Positions 9,384 to 21,163 of a stretch of DNA of 64,000 bases are shown in pieces. The notes under the pieces are model-generated. The model did no database searches, was not told the DNA's origin, and saw nothing but the letters and a program-made list of their open reading frames with translations. Made by a program: the position numbers and the translations under genes. Source of the DNA: Dermabacteraceae bacterium TAE3-ERU5 (lineage in GTDB: Bacteria; Actinomycetota; Actinomycetes; Actinomycetales; Dermabacteraceae); the NCBI GenBank assembly GCA_019218375.1, contig JAHUUK010000001.1, forward strand, positions 62,001 to 126,000. Reading direction: 5' to 3'. Positions within the stretch are counted from its first letter, which is position 1. Every line of letters begins with the position of its first letter.

Positions 9384-10431
9384 CGTCCGCGAAGTCTAGA
9401 TCTTCTTCTACTTCTTCCGGCACGTTCGCGTATTCGCCGATGCCCAGCTTCTGCAGGATCTTCTGTTCGATCTCCGCCGCCAGGTCGGGGTTGTCCTTGA
9501 GGAAGGTACGCGCGTTTTCCTTGCCCTGGCCGAGCTGGTCCCCCTCGTAGGTGAACCAGGAACCGGACTTACGCACGATCCCGTTTTCCACGCCCAGATC
9601 GATCAGGCCGCCTTCGCGGGAGATACCAACACCGTAGAGGATGTCGAACTCAGCCTGCTTGAAGGGTGGGGCCATCTTGTTCTTAACCACCTTGACGCGG
9701 GTACGGTTACCCACCGGGTTCGAGCCCTCTTTGAGGGTTTCGATGCGGCGAATATCCATGCGCACGGAGGCGTAGAACTTAAGCGCCTTACCGCCAGTGG
9801 TGGTTTCCGGGCTGCCGAAGAAAACACCGATCTTTTCGCGCAGCTGGTTGATGAAGATAGCGGTGGTGCCGGAGGACGACAGCGCGCCAGTCAGCTTACG
9901 CAGGGCCTGCGACATGAGCCGGGCCTGCAGGCCCACGTGGGAATCGCCCATTTCGCCGTTGATTTCCGCCTTGGGCACCAGTGCCGCCACGGAGTCGATA
10001 ACCACGATATCCAGAGCGCCGGAGCGGATCAGCATGTCCGCGATTTCGAGCGCCTGTTCACCGGTATCGGGCTGGGAAACCAGCAGCGCGTCGGTGTCAA
10101 CGCCCAGCTTTTTAGCGTATTCCGGGTCCAGCGCGTGTTCCGCGTCAATGAACGCGGCGATGCCGCCGTTGCGCTGCGCGTTAGCCACCGCGTGCAGGGC
10201 GACGGTGGTCTTACCGCTGGATTCCGGGCCGTAAATTTCTACGATGCGGCCGCGGGGCAGGCCGCCGATTCCCAGGGCAACATCCAGCGCCACCGAGCCG
10301 GTCGGGATTACCTCGACCGGGGGCCGGGTATCGTCACCCAGGCGCATAATCGAGCCCTTGCCAAAGGCGCGGTCGATCTGAGCGAGCGCGGTCTCAAGCG
10401 AAGCCTCGCGGTTCTTCGGGGCAGCAGCCAT
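9361..10431 (-). CDS. recA: Recombinase RecA
   Basis: Strand-exchange protein and LexA coprotease. It has 356 residues, the normal size, with Walker A GPESSGKT at 68-75, Walker [13 protein letters not shown], the L2 loop region [19 protein letters not shown], and an acidic C-terminal tail ([18 protein letters not shown]). There is no intein. Transcription should start from the SOS-controlled promoter at 10575-10603. recX follows with an overlap. Confidence 0.99.
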   Translation of the reverse strand: MAAAPKNREASLETALAQIDRAFGKGSIMRLGDDTRPPVEVIPTGSVALDVALGIGGLPRGRIVEIYGPESSGKTTVALHAVANAQRNGGIAAFIDAEHALDPEYAKKLGVDTDALLVSQPDTGEQALEIADMLIRSGALDIVVIDSVAALVPKAEINGEMGDSHVGLQARLMSQALRKLTGALSSSGTTAIFINQLREKIGVFFGSPETTTGGKALKFYASVRMDIRRIETLKEGSNPVGNRTRVKVVKNKMAPPFKQAEFDILYGVGISREGGLIDLGVENGIVRKSGSWFTYEGDQLGQGKENARTFLKDNPDLAAEIEQKILQKLGIGEYANVPEEVEEDLDFADDAELAED

Positions 10432-10574
10432 GTTGTTCCTTCCGGGATGTTTTTAAGCGTTACCCAAAAGATTAGGGGCTGGGACCGACACCCTAAGCCG
10501 GAGCCAGCCGTTCGTGTGGATAACGTCGGGCGAAACAATTGCGCACAGCGCGCAGTGCACCGCCCAGGAACAAC

Positions 10575-10603
10575 TATAAACCGAACACGTGTTCGAGTGT
10601 CAA
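10575..10603 (-). promoter_or_regulatory. recA promoter with a LexA box filling the -35/-10 spacer
   Basis: On the minus strand a perfect TTGACA (10603-10598) is followed after exactly 17 bp by TTTATA (10580-10575). The LexA box CCGAACACGTGTTCGA (10581-10596) takes up almost the whole spacer, so LexA binding would directly exclude RNA polymerase. Transcription would run toward the recA start at 10431, leaving a 5' leader of roughly 135 nt. Confidence 0.88.
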
Positions 10604-10622
10604 TTTAGGGAGAAACACGCCG

Positions 10623-10850
10623 CTAACGGCGCTTCTTATTCTCCCTTTGACTCTCCCAGCGCAGGTTTTCGGGAACATCGTGCGCATCGCAGAGGGCAAC
10701 CCAAACCTCCCGTACGGGCACATTGGATTCGAATGCTTCGAGAGCGGTTAGCCCGCCCAGCTCGGTAAGCACCGTATCCCGTTCGTAGGCGCTCGCCAGA
10801 TGGGAGCCGAAAACCTCATCGGCCAGCGTGCGATATTCGCTAAGACGCAC
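10623..10850 (-). CDS. DUF3046 protein
   Basis: Small 75-residue protein of the actinobacterial DUF3046 family, recognisable from MRLSEY, the central FGSHLASAYERDTVL and the VWVALCDAHDVPENLRW block. Function is unknown; the gene is almost always next to recA in actinobacteria, as here. It ends 20 bp before the recA promoter and has a basic tail (ENKKRR). It lies 15 bp after the ClgR-like gene and is probably co-transcribed with it. Confidence 0.85.
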   Translation of the reverse strand: MRLSEYRTLADEVFGSHLASAYERDTVLTELGGLTALEAFESNVPVREVWVALCDAHDVPENLRWESQRENKKRR

Positions 10851-10865
10851 TTCCGGGCAGTCTGG

Positions 10866-11162
10866 TTAGCGGGTAGCGGTGCAGCTACGCGCGAGGTCGT
10901 CGGGCACGGTATCCGGCACGGCGACGCCTTCGGCGAGGGCAATGCGTTCGGAAACCTCTCGCAGCAGGAACGAGAGCGGAATGCCCAGTGCCTGGCAGAT
11001 CGACGAAAGCAGTTCCGAAGAAGCCTCTTTTTGGCCGCGTTCAACTTCGCTCAGGTAGCCAAGGGAAACCCGCGCCTCCTGCGATACCTGACGCAGCGTG
11101 CGGCCCTGACGGCGGCGGACGTCGCGGAGAACGTCGCCGAGTTCGTGGCGAAAAACGATCAC
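10866..11162 (-). CDS. ClgR-like XRE-family transcriptional regulator
   Basis: The chosen GTG start at 11162 has a strong AAGGAGG seven bases upstream and yields 98 residues. Longer versions of the frame (to 11372) add an N-terminus with no family resemblance. The XRE helix-turn-helix spans residues 8-64 ([20 protein letters not shown], then [12 protein letters not shown]). The family includes ClgR, an activator of clp protease and stress genes in actinobacteria, and the position between pgsA and DUF3046/recA supports that. The tail ends in TATR rather than the Ala-rich degron known for some ClgR proteins. cinA, often found between pgsA and clgR, is absent. Confidence 0.82.
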   Translation of the reverse strand: MIVFRHELGDVLRDVRRRQGRTLRQVSQEARVSLGYLSEVERGQKEASSELLSSICQALGIPLSFLLREVSERIALAEGVAVPDTVPDDLARSCTATR

Positions 11163-11377
11163 CTGCTGTCCTCCTTGCTGTAAAGCGGGGGCGGGCTTAA
11201 CTATCCCGCCCATTCCATACCGGCCCAGCGGGCGCGGTCCAACCTGAATACTACGGGCACTGCGAGCATGGGGCCGCACATTAGCTGTCTGTTTCACAAC
11301 TATGACAACCCTGCGGGCGCAGTAAATATTCCTATGCCGGGCCAAGAAATGCTTATTTATGGCCCGGTTCACAATAT

Positions 11378-11968
11378 TTATGACTTGGCGAGGGCCTTTC
11401 GGCGTAGCTCCATACCGTCGCGCACATTAAGCCAGCCCGACCAGAGGGTGAGCACCAACGCCACCAGCATCAGCGCCACACCCAGGTAGGCGGCCGCGGG
11501 CCAGATAACCTCAAACGGCAGCAAGCAGTAGGTGAGGGCGATGGATTGCACCATCGTTTTTGCCTTGCCCGAGAAGTTTGCCGGGAGCGCCCCGTAGCGC
11601 AGAATCGTGAACCGCATGACGGTAATGCCGATCTCGCGCACCAGAATCAGCACGGTGATCCACCAGGGGATGTAGTCCCAGACGCTCAAAATGATCAGCG
11701 CCGCACCCGTGATCGCTTTGTCGGCCAGCGGATCCATGACCTTACCGAAATCGGTAATCAGGCCGCGCGCACGCGCAATGCGCCCATCAAAGTAGTCCGT
11801 GGCCATCGCCGCCACGAAGAGCAGCGTGGCGGCGATACGCCCACCGATGTCTAGCGGGTAGGCGAACGCCACCACCACAAACACCGGCACAATCGCGATA
11901 CGCAGCATCGTCAGTGCGTTCGGCAGGTTCCACAGTTCGCTGCGGGCGTTTTTAGTCATGGCACCCAC
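11378..11968 (-). CDS. pgsA: CDP-diacylglycerol--glycerol-3-phosphate 3-phosphatidyltransferase
   Basis: Membrane enzyme making phosphatidylglycerophosphate, the precursor of phosphatidylglycerol and cardiolipin. The 196-residue protein has several transmembrane helices and the complete CDP-alcohol phosphotransferase signature, D-x2-DG-x2-AR-x8-G-x3-D-x3-D, seen as [12 protein letters not shown] then [12 protein letters not shown]. It lies directly downstream of ftsK (1-bp gap). The long stretch between its stop and the ClgR-like start carries no clear terminator. Confidence 0.93.
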   Translation of the reverse strand: MGAMTKNARSELWNLPNALTMLRIAIVPVFVVVAFAYPLDIGGRIAATLLFVAAMATDYFDGRIARARGLITDFGKVMDPLADKAITGAALIILSVWDYIPWWITVLILVREIGITVMRFTILRYGALPANFSGKAKTMVQSIALTYCLLPFEVIWPAAAYLGVALMLVALVLTLWSGWLNVRDGMELRRKALAKS

Positions 11969-11969
11969 T

Positions 11970-14804
11970 CTAGCGGCGGTCGGTCAGTTGCCAGGCGTCA
12001 AACTCGCCGGGCTCTTCCGAATCGCCGTAATCGGGAGCCACCTCTACGCCGTCCAAAGAAAGCGGGTCCTCGCCGTAACGATCCTGCTGCACCGGGGCTG
12101 CCTGCTGCGCCGGGGCGGGCGGTTCGTCTCCCCGAATCAGCGCCAGCGCCGCCGGGAGATCGTCCGGGTGCACCAGCACGTCACGCGCCTTCGATCCCTC
12201 CGAGGGGCCGACGATTTCGCGCGATTCCAGCAGGTCCATCAGCCTGCCCGCCTTCGCGAAACCGACGCGCAGCTTGCGCTGCAGCATCGAGGTGGAGCCG
12301 AACTGGGAAGTGATGACCAGCTCCGCTGCCTGCAGCAGCACGTCCATGTCATCGCCGATGTCATCGTCGATCTGTTTCTTGGCGGCTACCGTCTGCACGT
12401 CCTCCCTGTAGGAGGGCTTCATCTGAGTCTTCACGTGCTCCACCACGCGGTGAATCTCGGACTCATTAACCCAGGCACCCTGCACGCGCATCGCCTTCGC
12501 CTCCCCCATCGGGTGGAAGAGTGCATCGCCCTGGCCGATCAGCTTTTCCGCGCCGGGCGTATCGAGGATGACTCGCGAATCCTGTAGCGACGAGGTAGCA
12601 AACGCCAGGCGGCTCGGCACGTTTGCCTTGATGATGCCCGTAACCACGTCAACGCTGGGACGCTGGGTGGCCAGCACCAGGTGAATACCTGCCGCGCGGG
12701 CAAGCTGCGTGATGCGCTGAATCGAGGCCTCGACGTCTCGCGGGGCAACCATCATCAGGTCGGCCAGCTCGTCCACCACCACCAGCAGATACGGGTAGGG
12801 GGCCAGCTTGCGTTCGCTGCCGGGCGGCACCTCTACGCTGCCGGAGCGCACCGCCTGGTTGAAATCGTCAATGTGTTTGAAGCCGAACGCGGCCAGATCG
12901 TCGTAGCGCGCGTCCATCTCCTTCACCACCCATTCCAGGGCCTCGGCGGCCTTCTTCGGATTGGTGATGATCGGGGTGATCAGGTGCGGAATGCCCTCGT
13001 AGATGGTCAGTTCCACGCGCTTCGGATCGACCAGCACCATGCGCACCTCTTCCGGGGTGGCACGCATCAGAATCGAGGTGATCATCGAGTTCACGAAGCT
13101 CGACTTACCCGCGCCGGTAGCGCCCGCCACCAGCAGGTGGGGCATCTTGGCGAGGTTCGCGGTGACGTACCCGCCCTCTACGTCCTTGCCGATACCCATC
13201 AGCATCGGGTGCGGGTTCTGCGTGGCCAGCGGTGAACGCAGCACGTCGCCGAGCGCCACGTTTTCGCGATCCGCGTTCGGAATTTCAATGCCGATCGCCT
13301 TCTTGCCGGGGATCGGCGAAAGGATACGCACGTCGGCGCTGGCTACGGCATAGGCGATGTTCTTGCTGAGCGCGGTGATCTTCTCGACCTTGGTTCCCGC
13401 GCCAAGTTCTACCTCGTAGCGGGTCACCGTCGGGCCCCGGCTGAAGCCGGTTACCTGTGCGTTGATACCGAACTGCTCAAACACCTCGGTGAGTGCGTCC
13501 ACGACGCGATCGTTCGCGGCGGAGCGGGTCTTGTGCGGCGGTCCCTCCAGCAGGAAGTCGGCGTCGGGCAGCGTGTAGACGATATCCCCTGCCAGCTCCA
13601 GCTGTTCCCCGGCGCGGGGCAGATCGCCCTTCGGCGGCGGCACTTCCTCCACGGCATCGTTTTCGAGCGCGGCCAGTTCGCGGGTTTCCTGCACCATCTG
13701 GGGCAGCACGGCGGTCTTTTCCTCGCTCGCGGCGCGCGCCGGAGCGGGCGGGCGCGGCGCAGCGGAACGCGTCCCCGCGCGCGGGAACAGGCGCGGCGTG
13801 GTATTTACCTCTTCCACCGCATCCACTACCTCGTCGGCAATGAGGGGCATGTCGGCACTTTCGGGGCGCGACTTCGCGGCGGCCTTCGCAAATGCTTCGT
13901 CTCCCGCGTAAGCGGAAGTCTCCTCGTTCACGCTGGATACGGTGCGCCTGCCCCTGGGGCGGCGCGGCTTTTCTGCGGGAGCATCGTCCAGGATTTCGCC
14001 GGTTTCCGTATCCACGCTGATGCGCTGGGAACGCCCGCGCGCCTTTTCGCGCAGTTCGCGGCGCGAGGAAAGCCCGAAAGCGTCACGCTCCTCGTGCTCC
14101 AGGTCGCTCTGTCCCACCAGCAGGTCGTAACCATCGCGCAGTTTCGCGGGCAGCGCCTCCACCGGGGTCGCGGTAAGCACGAACAGCGAAAGAATCGCCA
14201 CCAGCACGTATAGGAAGGTGACCAGGAAGCTCGGTAGGAACACGCTCAGGGGGGCCGACGCCAGATAGCCGATCACACCACCGGCAGAGGCCAGGGCATC
14301 CACCCCGGCGGAAGGCGCGGGCACTCCCGCGTGCACGGAGGTGATCGCGGCGGCGGCGCTCATCAGCATCGCGATACCGAGGCTAATGCGTACGTTCGCG
14401 CGCACCATGTCGGGCTGTCGGAACATGCGCAGCGACCAGACGATCAGCAGCAGCGGCAGCACCACCGAAATAATGCCGAAACTGCCCGCCACCACGGTAT
14501 GCACGGCGTTAAAGAAGCTGCCCCGCACCTGCCACCATTCGGGAATCGTAATGAGCACCCCGAGGGAAAGCAGGAACAGCGCATATCCATCGCGCCGCGC
14601 CGCATAGTCCACTTCGCGCGAGATCGGGCCGACCGAGCGCACGAAGCCGCCGCAGGCGCGAGCCGCGCTCAGGTAGGCCGCGCGGACCGCGCGGAAAGGA
14701 AGGGGAAGCACCGACGGATCGCGTTCTTCGGCCTGGGTTTTCTTGGCCGGGGAACGTTTCGAGCCTTTCGGGGCACGTGCCGGGGAAGAAGTACGTGACG
14801 CCAT
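11970..14804 (-). CDS. ftsK: DNA translocase FtsK/SpoIIIE
   Basis: Septal DNA pump that clears and aligns chromosome termini for XerCD. The N-terminal part has four to five membrane helices (about residues 65-210), then a Pro/Ala/Glu-rich linker (about 220-400). The motor has Walker A GATGAGKSSF, Walker B YLLVVVDELADLMM, and the C-terminal gamma winged helix (SELVITSQFGSTSMLQRK) that reads KOPS. The ATG at 14804 (MASRTSS) fits homologues; a GTG at 14870 would add 22 residues. Neither has a clear ribosome-binding site. The protein is about 944 residues. Confidence 0.95.
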   Translation of the reverse strand: MASRTSSPARAPKGSKRSPAKKTQAEERDPSVLPLPFRAVRAAYLSAARACGGFVRSVGPISREVDYAARRDGYALFLLSLGVLITIPEWWQVRGSFFNAVHTVVAGSFGIISVVLPLLLIVWSLRMFRQPDMVRANVRISLGIAMLMSAAAAITSVHAGVPAPSAGVDALASAGGVIGYLASAPLSVFLPSFLVTFLYVLVAILSLFVLTATPVEALPAKLRDGYDLLVGQSDLEHEERDAFGLSSRRELREKARGRSQRISVDTETGEILDDAPAEKPRRPRGRRTVSSVNEETSAYAGDEAFAKAAAKSRPESADMPLIADEVVDAVEEVNTTPRLFPRAGTRSAAPRPPAPARAASEEKTAVLPQMVQETRELAALENDAVEEVPPPKGDLPRAGEQLELAGDIVYTLPDADFLLEGPPHKTRSAANDRVVDALTEVFEQFGINAQVTGFSRGPTVTRYEVELGAGTKVEKITALSKNIAYAVASADVRILSPIPGKKAIGIEIPNADRENVALGDVLRSPLATQNPHPMLMGIGKDVEGGYVTANLAKMPHLLVAGATGAGKSSFVNSMITSILMRATPEEVRMVLVDPKRVELTIYEGIPHLITPIITNPKKAAEALEWVVKEMDARYDDLAAFGFKHIDDFNQAVRSGSVEVPPGSERKLAPYPYLLVVVDELADLMMVAPRDVEASIQRITQLARAAGIHLVLATQRPSVDVVTGIIKANVPSRLAFATSSLQDSRVILDTPGAEKLIGQGDALFHPMGEAKAMRVQGAWVNESEIHRVVEHVKTQMKPSYREDVQTVAAKKQIDDDIGDDMDVLLQAAELVITSQFGSTSMLQRKLRVGFAKAGRLMDLLESREIVGPSEGSKARDVLVHPDDLPAALALIRGDEPPAPAQQAAPVQQDRYGEDPLSLDGVEVAPDYGDSEEPGEFDAWQLTDRR

Positions 14805-14886
14805 AGGCACCAATCTACCGGGTTTTCCCCGCCCGCACCGGCTTCGCGGGCCGGGCGGGAGGGGCGTCACTCAGGTGCGGCGGGAC

Positions 14887-16578
<1,692 letters not shown>

Positions 16579-16642
16579 GGGTTCCTTAAACGTATCGTTG
16601 CGGCTCGGGCGCTGCGTCTATCTACTGCGCTAAGCCTGGTTA

Positions 16643-17554
16643 TTAAGAAAGAATTTCCTGGTGCTGCGTGAGCACACCGATGAGGGCGCGTTCCTGGTCG
16701 GAAGAAGCCTGCACGAGCGGGAGACGCATCGCGGCGTTGGTGAGCACCCCGGCATGGCGCAGCGCTAGCTTCGCGGCGACCGCGCCGGGCATTTTGCCCA
16801 TTACGGCTTCGACCACGGGTGCGAGCGCGCGGTGGATCCGCCCGGCTTCGGCGTTATCGCCGGCATCGAACGCGGCCACCATGCGGGCGTAGGCGGGCGA
16901 TGCCACGTGCGCTACGACGGAGACCATGCCCGCCGCGCCCATCGCGAGCCAGGGCAGGTTCGCCGCATCATCGCCGCTGTAGTAGGTGATTTCGCCTTCG
17001 TGCAGCAGCACGCCGGACTCCTGGAAGTTGCCCTTGGCGTCCTTCACGCAGGTGATGGCCGGATGCTGGGCCAGTTCACGAATGGTTTCCGGCGCCAGCG
17101 CTACTCCGCTGCGGCCGGGGATGTCGTACAGCATCACCTGTTTGTCGGCCTGCTGCGCGAGGTCCGCTACGCGCAGGGTGTGCGCGATCAGTCCCGCCTG
17201 GCTCGGCTTCGAATAGTAGGGGGTGACGACGAGCAGGCCGTCCGCTCCCGACGCGATGGCGCGCTCGGTCAGGGAGAGCGTGTGCGCGGTGTTGTTGCTG
17301 CCGACTCCCGCCAGCAAAGGCACGTCAGCGCCGACGGCGTCGCGCACAGCCTGCAGCAGGGCGATCTTTTCATCGTCGCTGGTGGTGGGCGATTCTCCCG
17401 TGGTGCCGTTGATTACCAGGCCGTCGTTGCCGCGTTCGACGAGGTACTTGGCGAGCCGCTGCGCGGCATCGAGATCGACCCGTTCGCCGTCTTCGCTAAA
17501 CGGGGTGACCATCGCTGTGGTGACGGCTCCGAAGGGGCGTGTCATGGTGCTCAT
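16643..17554 (-). CDS. dapA: 4-hydroxy-tetrahydrodipicolinate synthase
   Basis: First committed step of lysine/diaminopimelate synthesis: condensation of pyruvate with aspartate semialdehyde. The start at 17554 (MSTMTRP) has GGAAGG upstream and gives 303 residues; an upstream in-frame ATG at 17572 would add six. The Schiff-base lysine is Lys171 (CVKDAKG). The GTTGE motif is at about 50-54 and the tyrosines are in TPYYSKPS (113-114) and YDIPGRSG. It follows thyX by about 20 bp. Confidence 0.96.
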   Translation of the reverse strand: MSTMTRPFGAVTTAMVTPFSEDGERVDLDAAQRLAKYLVERGNDGLVINGTTGESPTTSDDEKIALLQAVRDAVGADVPLLAGVGSNNTAHTLSLTERAIASGADGLLVVTPYYSKPSQAGLIAHTLRVADLAQQADKQVMLYDIPGRSGVALAPETIRELAQHPAITCVKDAKGNFQESGVLLHEGEITYYSGDDAANLPWLAMGAAGMVSVVAHVASPAYARMVAAFDAGDNAEAGRIHRALAPVVEAVMGKMPGAVAAKLALRHAGVLTNAAMRLPLVQASSDQERALIGVLTQHQEILS

Positions 17555-17575
17555 TTCTTTCCTTCCCGGCACGCC

Positions 17576-18301
17576 TTACGGCGCTACCCGGCCGTTCTTT
17601 TCAAACGCCGCATGGGTGAGCGGCATTTCGCGGGCGAAGAACTCCTCGATCTTCTCGGCCACCATCTCGATCTCGCGCTGCGGGAACGAGGGGAAGGTCG
17701 AATCCGGGCGCTTGGTGCGCAGGGACAGGAAGTTCATCATCGAGCGGGCATTGACCGTGACGTACATGGAAGAGAACAGCGACACCGGCAGCACGCCGCG
17801 CGCTACCTCGCGGGCGATTCCGGCATCGAGCATCTTCTGGTAAGCCGCGTAGGCGGCGGTGCAGGATGCCTTCGTCTGCTCCGTAACGAGTCGGTACTGT
17901 TCCTCGCTGCCGGGCACGAAATCGTATGCTCCGGGCTTGCCCTCCTGCACCAGGTTGCGTTCCGGGCCGGGCACGTAGAAGATGGGGCGCAGCTTCCGGT
18001 AGCGCCCCGATTCTTCGTTGTAGGAGGCGATCCTGTGGCGCATGAATTCGCGGAAAACGAAGATCGGCGCCTCCACGTAGAAGGTGAACGAGTTGTGTTC
18101 AAACGGGCTGCCGTGGCGATCGCGCATCAGGTAATTGATCAGCCCGGCGGAGCGTTCCGCGTCGGCATCTACGGAGCTGAGGGACTGTTCTCCCTGGGTG
18201 GAGACGCGGGCGGCAAAAACGACATCGGCGTCGCGTGCCTGGGAACGCACCATTTCCACGGTGACGTCGCTACGGAAGACGATTTCCTGCGGTTCAGACA
18301 T
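17576..18301 (-). CDS. thyX: Flavin-dependent thymidylate synthase
   Basis: ThyX makes dTMP from dUMP with FAD, NADPH and methylenetetrahydrofolate. The signature RHRxxSxNExSxRY is present as RHRIASYNEESGRY (about residues 87-100), and the C-terminal half contains RSMMNFLSLR, the dUMP/FAD region. 241 residues is normal. It lies in a run with dapB, the HAD phosphatase and dapA (gaps of 9 and about 20 bp). No thyA is in the window. Confidence 0.97.
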   Translation of the reverse strand: MSEPQEIVFRSDVTVEMVRSQARDADVVFAARVSTQGEQSLSSVDADAERSAGLINYLMRDRHGSPFEHNSFTFYVEAPIFVFREFMRHRIASYNEESGRYRKLRPIFYVPGPERNLVQEGKPGAYDFVPGSEEQYRLVTEQTKASCTAAYAAYQKMLDAGIAREVARGVLPVSLFSSMYVTVNARSMMNFLSLRTKRPDSTFPSFPQREIEMVAEKIEEFFAREMPLTHAAFEKNGRVAP

Positions 18302-18310
18302 GGGTCAAGC

Positions 18311-19039
18311 CTAACGGGTAAAAGTTACGGCCAGGTTGTTATCCCGCACCGCGACGGACAGATTTGCAAGCGTCTCCACGACGTATGTGGAGTGCGGGGC
18401 GACGCTCTCGCGCCGATTAGTGTTCAGCACCGCGAGCGGCACCGCGCCAGCGTCACGCGCCGAAGTTAGCCCCAGCGGGGCATCCTCCAGGGCCAGGCAC
18501 TCCCCCGGTGCCAGGCCGAGCCTCTTAGCCCCGAGCCGGTAAGGCTCCGGATGGGGTTTACCGTGGGTTACGTCATCCACGGTGACCAGCACTTCCGGCT
18601 GCGGCAGCCCGGTGGTTGCCCAGCGGGCGTTAAACAGCGCCCGCGTGCAGGAAGTGACTATCGCCCAGGTCGGCCGCCCCAGGGTTGCTTGGGCGCGATC
18701 CAGCGCAGCCAGTATCTCACGTGTGCCGGGCAGGATTTTAATGTCGGAAACGTCGGCCAGTTCCAGTTCCTGGCTGCGTCCCAGCGCCGCCGCGAGTTCG
18801 CTTTCCGACGCATCCGGCATCGCCATTTTCACCACGGAACGCGCGGGCTGGCCGTGCCAGTGCGGCTCGAAACGGCTGTCCAGCCCGAGTTCCTTAAACA
18901 GCAGGTTCCAGCAGCGCACCACGGCGGGGCCGGAATCGACCAGGGTGCCGTCCATATCGAACAGCATGCCCTTGCCTATCCAGGGCGCGTGCTCCTGCGC
19001 CGCGGCTGCCTGCGGGGTGGGGGTGTGTGTTGCTTTCAC
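18311..19039 (-). CDS. HAD-superfamily phosphatase (phosphoglycolate phosphatase/sugar-phosphatase type)
   Basis: The 242-residue hydrolase has motif I DMDGTLVDSG (Asp nucleophile, about residue 29), motif II VTSCT, and motif III/IV KPHPEPYRLGAKRLG followed by ALEDAPLG. The helical C1 cap is inserted after motif I. This is the branch acting on small phosphosugars or phosphoglycolate; the substrate cannot be assigned. The GTG start lies 2 bp beyond the dapB stop, so it is co-transcribed with dapB and thyX. Confidence 0.85.
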   Translation of the reverse strand: MKATHTPTPQAAAAQEHAPWIGKGMLFDMDGTLVDSGPAVVRCWNLLFKELGLDSRFEPHWHGQPARSVVKMAMPDASESELAAALGRSQELELADVSDIKILPGTREILAALDRAQATLGRPTWAIVTSCTRALFNARWATTGLPQPEVLVTVDDVTHGKPHPEPYRLGAKRLGLAPGECLALEDAPLGLTSARDAGAVPLAVLNTNRRESVAPHSTYVVETLANLSVAVRDNNLAVTFTR

Positions 19040-19041
19040 GG

Positions 19042-19788
<747 letters not shown>

Positions 19789-21135
19789 TCAGGCCTTCGC
19801 TGCGGGACCGACGTCCACGCGAGTGTTTATGTTGGCGGCGAGCAGCGCGGCTAGGTCGCAGACCTGCTGCGGCTCTACCTCCGCGATCATCTGTAATGCT
19901 TCGTCTACGCTGCGGTACTTTCCGTGCACCAGTTCGGCAGAGCCCAGACGTGCCATGCGCGATGCGGTGTCTTCCAGGCCGAGCACCAGGGAGCCGCTCA
20001 TTTGGCCGAGAGAACGACGCACCTCGTCGGCACTCACCCCGCCCGGCTGCGCCATGCTTTCCAGTTCGGCGACCATCAGCGAAGCGACCTCGTCGGCGCG
20101 GGAGGGGCGGCAGGCCGCGTACAGGCCGAACACGCCGCTTTCGCGGTAGCCGGAACCGAACGAATAGACCGAGTAGGCCAGGCCCTTTTCCTCGCGCACC
20201 TTTTGGAACAGGCGGGAGGACATGCCCCCGCCGAGGATCGATTGCAGCGTGGAAAGCACGTTACGGCGCGGGTCGGTTGCGCTCAGGCCGAACCCACCCA
20301 CGAAAACATGGGTCTGTTCCGTGTCACGCACCAGCCGGGTGTGTTTTAGTTCCGCACCGGTTCCCCCTGGGAGGGCAAGCTGCCCGGACAGCTCCGCGAC
20401 AGCGGCGCGGCGCGGCCTGGGGGTGGCTCCCTCGCGCAGCTCCCAGCCGCCCTCGGTGAGGCTCTGCGCGAGCCTATCCGCCACCTCGCCATGGTCGACG
20501 TCCCCGACCGCGGTAACAACCAGGTTGTCGGGACCGTAGTGGCGGGCGTAATGCTGTTTGACGGCTTCTAGATCGAGCGCGCGGATGATTTCCGGCGTCC
20601 CGCCCACGGGCCTGCCCAGCGGGTTGTCTCCGATTACGCGGCGTAGGAATTCCTCGTGCCCGCTATCGGTCGGGTCGTCCTCCGCCATCGCGAGTTCTTC
20701 CAGGATCACCTCGCGCTCCATGGCGTAGGCGTCTTGCGCGAACGCCGGGGACGTCACCATGTCGCACAGCACGTCAAGCGCCAGCGGCAGGTCGCTGCTG
20801 CGCACGCGCCCGTAGTAGCAGGTGTGTTCCTTCGCCGTGATGGCGTTGGATTCGCCGCCGATTTCATCGAAAGCGGTTGCGATCTGCAGCGCGGTGCGTT
20901 TACGGGTGCCCTTAAACAGCAGGTGTTCCAGCACGTGGGTGGATCCGGCGTGGCGGCTTTCCTCGTCCCTTGAGCCGACGGGCAGCCACAGTCCGAGGCT
21001 GACCGAGCGCACGTTCGGGTCGCGTTCCGTAACCAGGCGGATACCGCCGGGAAGAACACTGCGGCGAACTTCCGCCCCGCGCTGCCCAAACAGCACCTCG
21101 TCGTATCCGCTCACGAGCGGTAGATCTATAGCCAT
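19789..21135 (-). CDS. M16-family zinc metallopeptidase (insulinase/processing-peptidase type)
   Basis: The 448-residue protein has the inverted zinc motif HxxEH as HVLEHLLFKGT (about 66-76), with the downstream glutamate in the EL/EE helix (REVILEELAMAEDD). The C-terminal inactive M16 half carries GGGMSSRLFQKVREEKGLAYSVYS. It is soluble with no signal peptide. The family degrades peptides; the physiological substrate in actinobacteria is not known. It commonly sits between pnp and dapB. Confidence 0.92.
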   Translation of the reverse strand: MAIDLPLVSGYDEVLFGQRGAEVRRSVLPGGIRLVTERDPNVRSVSLGLWLPVGSRDEESRHAGSTHVLEHLLFKGTRKRTALQIATAFDEIGGESNAITAKEHTCYYGRVRSSDLPLALDVLCDMVTSPAFAQDAYAMEREVILEELAMAEDDPTDSGHEEFLRRVIGDNPLGRPVGGTPEIIRALDLEAVKQHYARHYGPDNLVVTAVGDVDHGEVADRLAQSLTEGGWELREGATPRPRRAAVAELSGQLALPGGTGAELKHTRLVRDTEQTHVFVGGFGLSATDPRRNVLSTLQSILGGGMSSRLFQKVREEKGLAYSVYSFGSGYRESGVFGLYAACRPSRADEVASLMVAELESMAQPGGVSADEVRRSLGQMSGSLVLGLEDTASRMARLGSAELVHGKYRSVDEALQMIAEVEPQQVCDLAALLAANINTRVDVGPAAKA

Positions 21136-21163
21136 TCCCCTAGTTTTTCACGAATGGCGAGGG

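Noticed and set aside
11163-11372. Longer N-terminus for the ClgR-like regulator
   Set aside because: Added residues have no XRE or ClgR resemblance and the strong AAGGAGG lies inside this stretch, pointing to the GTG at 11162.
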